In this document: piece after piece, positions 14,529 to 20,014 of the stretch
Layout of the letters: every line of letters starts with the position of its first letter
Numbering within the stretch: the first letter of the stretch is position 1
From: an uncultured Eubacteriales bacterium
GTDB lineage: Bacteria; Bacillota; Clostridia; Oscillospirales; CAG-272
DNA length: 20,014 bases
Assembly: GCA_900547565.1 (NCBI GenBank)
Contig: URHI01000022.1
Location: 1 to 20,014 of the forward strand
Direction: 5' to 3'
The notes under the pieces: model-generated
Seen by the model: only the letters and a program-made list of their open reading frames with translations
The model's database searches: none
Told to the model about the DNA's origin: nothing
Position numbers and translations under genes: made by a program

Positions 14529-15383
14529 TTACTTAAGCGCAGCCAGCTTTGCAAGCACTTCATCAGCGCTCTTGCAGCTGTCAAAGGTGGTGTCGTTCTT
14601 CATGGTAAGAATGACCTGATATGAACCTTCCTCGTAAGGAGTGGAGAAGTTGATGATTTTGGAGCGTGCAGGAGTAATCGTAAGACCGGAGATGGCAACA
14701 TCAACACCGTTCTTACCGATGGAAGTAACGACAGACTCAAACGCCATGTCGGAAATGACCAATTCCATACCCAGCTCGTCGGCAATCATCTTGGCAAGCT
14801 CCATATCGATACCGGCATATTCGTTGCCGACTGCGAACTCGTAGGGGGCAAACGCAGCGTTGGTGGCAACTACCAGCTGATCCTTACTTGCATCATATGT
14901 CCCTGCGGGAATGGTAGTACCCGACCAGGTTGCGGCGTTGTCGTCGGTGACATTTGCATATTTGTCATACAGTGCGGCGATCTCGCTTTTCTTGGAAGCA
15001 AGCACGTCATTGATCTTGGTCAGCAACTCAGGCTGATTCTTGTCAACACCGATACCAAAGTCCTCTTTGGTAAGAGCATAATCAATGAGCTTGATATCAG
15101 AGTTGGTAGCGACCAGGCTCTTGCCGACAGCAGCATCGATAACAACGTATTTGACGTTGCCGTTCTTCATGTCAGCGACAGCCAGACCTGCATTGTCGTA
15201 TGACTGAGTGGAAACATTGGCATAGCCCTCAAAGCCGACATCGGCGTCACCCTTGAGAAACAATTCACCGGTGGTTCCGGCCTGAACACCGATCATTACC
15301 TTTTTATCGGATGAGCAAGAAGCAAACATTGCACAGCCTGCCAGCATAAGCAGGGCAAGAACAAGACTTACGATTTTTTTCAT
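14529..15383 (-). CDS. Amino-acid-binding lipoprotein with swapped (circularly permuted) lobe order
   Basis: This 284-residue lipoprotein should bind a polar amino acid outside the cell and pass it to the adjacent permease. The signal peptide ends in the lipobox LAGC (C17), with a second candidate ASC (C23). The ATG at 15383 has AAGGAG upstream. The order of the mature part is unusual. Residues 28-145 match the second half of the family: GVQAGTTGE (32-40), MKNGNVKYVVID (62-73 region, with D at about 73-83), DFGIGVDKNQPELLTKIN. Residues 168-262 match the first half: LVVATNAAFAPYEF (170-183), GIDMELAKMIADELGM, DVAISGLTITPARSKIINFSTPY. The chain ends in SADEVLAKLAALK, which in normal order comes just before KKVMIGVQAG. 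Total length is normal, the frame is unbroken and the ligand Arg (R240) is kept. It looks like a functional permuted protein. Confidence 0.9.
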   Translation of the reverse strand: MKKIVSLVLALLMLAGCAMFASCSSDKKVMIGVQAGTTGELFLKGDADVGFEGYANVSTQSYDNAGLAVADMKNGNVKYVVIDAAVGKSLVATNSDIKLIDYALTKEDFGIGVDKNQPELLTKINDVLASKKSEIAALYDKYANVTDDNAATWSGTTIPAGTYDASKDQLVVATNAAFAPYEFAVGNEYAGIDMELAKMIADELGMELVISDMAFESVVTSIGKNGVDVAISGLTITPARSKIINFSTPYEEGSYQVILTMKNDTTFDSCKSADEVLAKLAALK

Positions 15384-15420
15384 TGTGTGAATCTCCTTGA
15401 TTGGATAAATTTGATGCCTT

Positions 15421-15449
15421 ATTATAACTCTGTCTTTAACCTTTGTCAA
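15421..15449 (-). promoter_or_regulatory. Sigma-A promoter of the amino-acid ABC transporter operon
   Basis: On the minus strand TTGACA (15444-15449) and TATAAT (15421-15426) are both perfect consensus with a 17-bp spacer. The start site would be near 15414, about 30 bases before the ATG at 15383. No terminator is seen between uvrA and this promoter, so some read-through from uvrA is possible. Confidence 0.85.
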
Positions 15450-15490
15450 GAGGGTTTATGAATATTTTTTCGGATTAGTTCAATATTTTT

Positions 15491-18322
15491 TCACTTTTTC
15501 GCAAGCTTTTCAGCCAAATATGCACCAGTGAATGAATATTTGCACGATGAGACATCTTCCGGAGTACCTTGCGTAACGATTGTGCCGCCTCCGTCTCCGC
15601 CCTCGGGGCCGAGATCTATGATGTAGTCTGCACATTTTATGACATCAAGATTGTGCTCTATGACCAGCAGTGTGTTTCCGGCATCGGTCAGCCGTTGCAA
15701 TATGTCAAGCAGACGCTTGACATCGTCGCTGTGCAAGCCGGTGGTCGGCTCATCCAGTACGTACATTGTTCGTCCTGTGTCACGCTTAGCCAGCTCAGTC
15801 GCCAGTTTGACACGCTGTGCCTCGCCTCCGGACAGCGTAGTCGCCGGCTGACCGATTTTGATATATCCGAGTCCTACATCATACAGCGTTTGCAGCTTGC
15901 GGCGTATCTTGGGAAGTCCGTCAAAAAACGCAACTCCCTCCTCCACCGTCATGTCAAGCACCTCGGCGATGTTCTTGCCTTTGTAACGGACCTCAAGCGT
16001 GTCATGATTATAGCGTTTGCCGTGGCAGACATCGCAGGTAACATAGACATCAGGCAGAAAATGCATCTCAATCTTTTTAACTCCGTCGCCCTCACAGGCT
16101 TCGCAACGACCGCCCTTTACATTAAATGAAAAGCGTCCTGAGCTGTAGCCGCGCGCTTTGGAGTCCTGCGTCTGGGCAAACAGGTCGCGTATATCTGTGA
16201 AAAGTCCGGTATATGTGGCCGGATTTGAGCGCGGGTTACGCCCTATCGGACTCTGGTCAATGCAAATGATCTTGTCAAGATGCTCAAGTCCGTCAATACG
16301 CTTATATTTTCCGGGACTGGTGTAGGCATGGTTGAGCTTAGCAGCCAGCACAGGATAAATTATACCGTTCACCAGCGACGATTTACCCGACCCGGACACG
16401 CCCGTCACGCAAACAAACTCACCGAGCGGAATCTTTACATCAATATTTTTTAGATTATTCTGTGCCGCGCCGTAGATCTCAAGATAATAGCCGTTTCCCG
16501 GACGCCGTTTTTCGGGCACCTTAATGCTCTTTCGCCCTGACAGATACGCACTTGTTACGGAATCCTTGTTTTTCTTCACCTCGTCCGGTGTTCCCGCCGC
16601 CACTACACGGCCGCCGTGAATTCCGGCTCCCGGTCCTATATCAATAATATAGTCGGAGTTTTCCATGGTTTCCTCGTCATGCTCCGCCACAATAACGGTA
16701 TTGCCGAGGTCACGCAACCGCTTCAGCGTATCAATCAGCTTGCCGTTATCACGCTGATGCAGGCCTATACTCGGCTCGTCCAGTATATACATGACGCCGA
16801 CCAGCGATGAGCCTATCTGCGTTGCAAGCCGTATTCGCTGTGCCTCTCCTCCCGACAGTGACCCGGCCTTACGTGTCAATGTCAGATAGTTTAGCCCCAC
16901 ACTTTGCAGAAAACCAAGACGCGCCCTGATCTCCTTGAGAATGTCCCGCGCGATCAACGCCTCATTATTGCTCAGCTTCAGATTGTCGAAGAAGTCGAGC
17001 GCCGACGTAACCGACAGCGAGCACAGCTCATGAATATTGAGTCCACCGACCGTCACCGCCAGCATAGTGTCGTTCAATCTGCGTCCCCCGCAGCGCGGGC
17101 ATGGGGCTTCCTCCACAAACTGCTCGTAATAATCGGCCGCACCGCCCATTGCAAGCCGGTTTTCCATCATCTTTATAACGCCTTCGAATTTTACGTCCTG
17201 AATATGCTCTTCGCCTGAAAAATACCGTTTGATATGATACAGCCGATCACCCGTGCCGTAAAGCAAGGCATGCATGGCATCTTCCGAAAACTGCTCGAGC
17301 GGCATGTCCAGAGTAAAACCCACCGCCTGTCCGACCGCCGTGAACAGCGGACCGTTCCAGCTTTTCTCCTCCAGCGTTTTAAAGCCGTTGACGGCAATTC
17401 CGCCGCGGCTGAGCGACAGTGAACGGTCAGGCATGATTTTGGCAAGTGAAATCACCCGCATGTCTCCGAGTCCCGCACAATCCGGGCAGGCGCCGACCGG
17501 ATTGTTGAACGAAAACATACGCGGCTCAAGCTCACCGAACGAAATGTTGTGTTCCTCACAGGCATAGCTCTGAGAGAACTCCAGCTCACGCGGCTCACCC
17601 TGCCGCGGCACCGTAACGATTATCAGGTGTCCGTCGGCCAGCGACAGCGCTGTCTCAACCGAATCGCCCAGCCGTGAACGTATATCATCGCGCATGACCA
17701 ATCGGTCCACTACGATCTCAATTTTATGCTTTTTGTTTTTGTCAAGCTGAATTGTTTCGGACAGCTCGTACATACTGCCGTCCACACGTACACGGACATA
17801 TCCGCTCTTTTTGGCATCGGTAAACACCTTTTCATACGTTCCCTTTCGGTCGCGCACAACCGGTGCCAGCACAATAAAGCGCTCTCCCCCCGGAAGCTCC
17901 ATTATCCGGTCGATTATCTGGTCTGTCGACTGTCGGCGTATCTCCTTACCGCAGACCGGACAGTGCGGAACACCGACCCGCGCATAAAGCAACCGCAGAT
18001 AGTCATAAATTTCGGTTACGGTTCCAACAGTAGAGCGCGGGTTGCGCGATGTGGTTTTCTGGTCAATGGAAATCGAGGGCGACAGTCCTTCGATCGAGTC
18101 AACATCAGGCTTGTCCATTTGTCCGAGAAACATTCTTGCATATGACGACAGCGACTCAACAAAACGCCGGTGTCCCTCGGCGTAAAGCGTATCAAAAGCC
18201 AGCGACGATTTTCCCGAGCCGGAAAGCCCCGAAAGAATCACCAGCTTATTGCGCGGTATCGTGATGTCTATATTTTTTAAATTGTGAACTCTTGCACCTT
18301 TGATAATAATATTCTCTGCCAT
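15491..18322 (-). CDS. uvrA: Excinuclease ABC subunit A
   Basis: The damage-recognition ATPase of nucleotide excision repair, which dimerises and loads UvrB. At 943 residues it is full length. Two ABC modules are visible: Walker A GLSGSGKSS (32-40) and GVSGSGKSS in the second half; signatures LSGGEAQRIRLATQ and LSGGEAQRVKLATE; Walker B motifs YILDEPSIGLH and YVLDEPTTGLH. The zinc modules are present as CPVCG (121-125), CPDC, CPRCGG, and the CEACEGDG ... CDVCHGK pair near residue 740 that contacts DNA. The ATG at 18322 uses a GAGG that overlaps the TGA stop of the upstream methyltransferase gene, nine bases away, so the two are coupled. uvrB and uvrC are not in the window. Confidence 0.98.
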   Translation of the reverse strand: MAENIIIKGARVHNLKNIDITIPRNKLVILSGLSGSGKSSLAFDTLYAEGHRRFVESLSSYARMFLGQMDKPDVDSIEGLSPSISIDQKTTSRNPRSTVGTVTEIYDYLRLLYARVGVPHCPVCGKEIRRQSTDQIIDRIMELPGGERFIVLAPVVRDRKGTYEKVFTDAKKSGYVRVRVDGSMYELSETIQLDKNKKHKIEIVVDRLVMRDDIRSRLGDSVETALSLADGHLIIVTVPRQGEPRELEFSQSYACEEHNISFGELEPRMFSFNNPVGACPDCAGLGDMRVISLAKIMPDRSLSLSRGGIAVNGFKTLEEKSWNGPLFTAVGQAVGFTLDMPLEQFSEDAMHALLYGTGDRLYHIKRYFSGEEHIQDVKFEGVIKMMENRLAMGGAADYYEQFVEEAPCPRCGGRRLNDTMLAVTVGGLNIHELCSLSVTSALDFFDNLKLSNNEALIARDILKEIRARLGFLQSVGLNYLTLTRKAGSLSGGEAQRIRLATQIGSSLVGVMYILDEPSIGLHQRDNGKLIDTLKRLRDLGNTVIVAEHDEETMENSDYIIDIGPGAGIHGGRVVAAGTPDEVKKNKDSVTSAYLSGRKSIKVPEKRRPGNGYYLEIYGAAQNNLKNIDVKIPLGEFVCVTGVSGSGKSSLVNGIIYPVLAAKLNHAYTSPGKYKRIDGLEHLDKIICIDQSPIGRNPRSNPATYTGLFTDIRDLFAQTQDSKARGYSSGRFSFNVKGGRCEACEGDGVKKIEMHFLPDVYVTCDVCHGKRYNHDTLEVRYKGKNIAEVLDMTVEEGVAFFDGLPKIRRKLQTLYDVGLGYIKIGQPATTLSGGEAQRVKLATELAKRDTGRTMYVLDEPTTGLHSDDVKRLLDILQRLTDAGNTLLVIEHNLDVIKCADYIIDLGPEGGDGGGTIVTQGTPEDVSSCKYSFTGAYLAEKLAKK

Positions 18323-18331
18323 TCTTGCGCC

Positions 18332-19459
18332 TCAGCTACGTGGTTTGAAAAATTGATAAAGATTACAGGGTATCATGCCGTTGTACAGCTTGCGCACCTT
18401 GTCCGCGCGACGTCCGTACAGCCGTTCAAAGTTCTCGGACGCAGACAAAATGTATATCTGCCACATTCCGAAATTGCGGAAGCAACGCCCGATCTCGCGG
18501 TACAGCTGTTCCGCCTGACTTATCTCGAGCATACGCTCGCCGTACGGCGGATTGCATACAATGCTTCCGCGCCTGTCGGGCTTACGGATCTTAGTCGCGT
18601 CGGCGGCAAAAATGTTGATATTTTTAACCACCCCCGCCCGTGACGCATTTGCCTGTGTCAACCGGAGCATATCGGGATCAATGTCGGATGCCCACACCTC
18701 ATAGTCAGGCGCAGCCGGAACTGCTTCCCGTGCCAACTGCCGTGCCGTGCTCCACGCCTCGGCACCGAGTATATCAAACTCCTCGCCCGCAAAACGGCGC
18801 CCAAGCCCCGGAGCCTTGCCGGTCATTATCATAGCGGCCTCAATGGCTATTGTACCCGAGCCGCAGAACGGATCCCACAACAGCACATCGGGACGCGGCC
18901 GCGAGGTCAATACCAGCGCCGCCGCCAGAGTTTCGCGCAAAGGTGCAGCACCTGCCTCCGGTCGGTAGCCGCGCTTGTGAAGTGCGATACCCGAGGTATC
19001 TATCATAAGCGAGGCAGTGTCCTTGAAAATAAAAAACTCAACCTGATATTTTTTACCTGTTTCCTCAAACCAACTGACCCCGTATTTGTCCGACAATCGC
19101 CTGACGATAGCTTTTTTGACTATTTTCTGACAGTCCGGCACAGAAAACAACGTGCTTTTGATAGCATGTCCCTTAACCGGAAAGCAATCGCGGATTCCGA
19201 TAAATTGCTCCCACGGCAGCGCCCGTGTTGCCTCGAACAGCTGGTCAAACGTCTTGGCTTCAAAGCTGCCCAGACGTATATATACACGCTCTGCCGTGCG
19301 CAGATTTATGTTTGCGCGGGCGATGTCAATTTCGTTGCCGACAAAGCTGACGCGCCCGTCCATTGTGTCAGTGCGGCGAAGCCCCAGCGCATCTATCTCA
19401 GCTCCCAACAGCTTTTCAAGGCCGAAAAGGCAGGTAGCCACTAATTGAAATACAGCCAT
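18332..19459 (-). CDS. THUMP-domain RNA methyltransferase (RlmL/YpsC type)
   Basis: A 375-residue SAM-dependent methyltransferase related to the RlmL N-terminal module and B. subtilis YpsC, which methylate a guanine N2 in 23S rRNA. The N-terminal ferredoxin-like and THUMP part (about 1-155) binds RNA. The catalytic domain starts after HKRGYRP (161-167), with the SAM-binding DPFCGSGT (196-203), the ribose-binding acidic residue in ASDIDP (257-262) and the catalytic NPPYGER (303-309). The ATG at 19459 follows AGGAGTG. It lies about 93 bases after the UPF0340 gene and nine before uvrA, probably in one operon. It lacks the second (RlmK) methyltransferase domain of the E. coli fusion. The exact target base is inferred from family. 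Confidence 0.9.
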   Translation of the reverse strand: MAVFQLVATCLFGLEKLLGAEIDALGLRRTDTMDGRVSFVGNEIDIARANINLRTAERVYIRLGSFEAKTFDQLFEATRALPWEQFIGIRDCFPVKGHAIKSTLFSVPDCQKIVKKAIVRRLSDKYGVSWFEETGKKYQVEFFIFKDTASLMIDTSGIALHKRGYRPEAGAAPLRETLAAALVLTSRPRPDVLLWDPFCGSGTIAIEAAMIMTGKAPGLGRRFAGEEFDILGAEAWSTARQLAREAVPAAPDYEVWASDIDPDMLRLTQANASRAGVVKNINIFAADATKIRKPDRRGSIVCNPPYGERMLEISQAEQLYREIGRCFRNFGMWQIYILSASENFERLYGRRADKVRKLYNGMIPCNLYQFFKPRS

Positions 19460-19552
19460 TATATCACTCCTGAATAATACTAAGCCATGTTCCGGCAGAT
19501 ATTTTGCCCGCGTAACTCATTGCGGACTGCTCGAATGCAGTACGTTTCTGCG

Positions 19553-20014
19553 TCACACTGTATATCTTGCTCTTTCACCACCAATGAACTTGGGGCGTGT
19601 CCGTGCAGCCACGAGGTTTGCCTCGCCAATCTGCTTCACTGCCAGCCGCACCGGTACTGCTACGTCCCGCAGATGCATACCGATAAGCGTGTCACCTATG
19701 TCAAGCCCGGCGTGAGCTTTGATATGCTCTACCGCCACAGGTTCCTTAAACTCGGCATATGCGGTTGTTGCAAATGAGCCGCCTGCATGCTGCCAAGGCA
19801 CCACACTGACTATTTCATATCCATACTTTTCCGCGCACTCGCGCTCGATTATCAGCGCACGGTTCAGGTGCTCACAGCACTGAGCCGCAAGATATATTCC
19901 GTGCTCACGGCAAGCGGAGTACAGCATTTCAAAAACGCACTGCGCCGCCTCAAGTGAAGAATCCTTTCCTATATGTCCTCCGACTATTTCGGACGAAGAG
20001 CAACCGACCACAAG
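19553..20014 (-). CDS. UPF0340 (YwlG) family protein, 5' end outside the window
   Basis: The last 153 codons of a gene that enters from the right edge. I recognise the UPF0340/YwlG family from LVVGCSSSEIVGGHIG, GIYLAAQCCEHLNRALIIERE, VVPWQHAGGSFA, AGLDIGDTLIGMHL and VAVPVRLAVKQIGEANLVAARTR, which run to near the usual end of the family. About 25-30 N-terminal residues should lie beyond 20014. The GTG at 20011 falls inside the conserved VVGCS motif, so it is not the start. The function is unknown; the conserved Cys, His and Glu residues suggest an active or metal site. It probably leads the operon with the methyltransferase and uvrA. Confidence 0.9.
   Translation of the reverse strand, partial: LVVGCSSSEIVGGHIGKDSSLEAAQCVFEMLYSACREHGIYLAAQCCEHLNRALIIERECAEKYGYEIVSVVPWQHAGGSFATTAYAEFKEPVAVEHIKAHAGLDIGDTLIGMHLRDVAVPVRLAVKQIGEANLVAARTRPKFIGGERARYTV

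Noticed and set aside
14529..15383. Frameshift or broken gene as the cause of the swapped lobe order
   Set aside because: The reading frame is continuous from the signal peptide to the stop, the total length is normal and both halves are complete; I re-read the first 50 codons from the bases.
1..20014. Mobile elements, CRISPR arrays, tRNA or rRNA genes
   Set aside because: No transposase or integrase protein, no regularly spaced direct repeats and no cloverleaf or rRNA-like stretch was seen on reading both strands; no covariance-model scan could be run.

Overview
The window looks like a chromosomal segment of a moderately GC-rich Clostridia-type Firmicute, most likely an Oscillospiraceae/Ruminococcaceae-like gut anaerobe. 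The evidence is the strong AGGAGG ribosome-binding sites, sigma-A promoters with near-consensus hexamers and 17-bp spacers, a DUF4830 membrane protein, an archaeal-type ProRS and a TagA-type glycosyltransferase. This placement comes from protein character, not from a marker gene. No tRNA, rRNA, insertion sequence, prophage or CRISPR array was seen.

Layout. 1-324: the first codons of a leftward membrane or secreted protein and a divergent promoter region. 325-3782: a rightward two-gene operon of an aconitase-family hydratase and NADP-type isocitrate dehydrogenase, joined by an ATGA overlap, which should take citrate to 2-oxoglutarate for glutamate synthesis. 3793-4518: a convergent terminator, an unrecognised leftward gene and the terminator of the next operon. 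4554-7779 (leftward): proS, a RodA/FtsW-type SEDS glycosyltransferase and a DUF4830 protein. 7926-8735 (rightward, divergent from proS): a WecG/TagA/CpsF glycosyltransferase. 8825-10022: glyceraldehyde-3-phosphate dehydrogenase as a single-gene unit with a strong promoter, a 5' stem-loop and a strong terminator. 10025-12628 (leftward): an 867-residue protein made of an ECF sigma factor fused to a long soluble region that contains two copies of a module. 12729-12965: a 78-residue gene with its own promoter and terminator. 13074-15383 (leftward): a polar amino-acid ABC transporter (binding protein, permease, ATPase). 15491-20014 (leftward): uvrA, an RlmL/YpsC-type rRNA methyltransferase and the 3' part of a UPF0340 (YwlG) gene.

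Most of the window is housekeeping. Two proteins stand out. The amino-acid-binding lipoprotein at 14529-15383 has its two halves in the reverse of the family order: the 'GVQAGTTGE' lobe comes first and the 'VVATNAAFAPYEF' lobe last. This is what a natural circular permutation would look like, in an intact operon and with the expected ligand-binding residues kept. The sigma factor fusion at 10025-12628 has no separate anti-sigma gene beside it and carries a duplicated C-terminal module I cannot name, so it may be a one-protein sensor and transcription switch. Those two are the best candidates for undescribed biology here.
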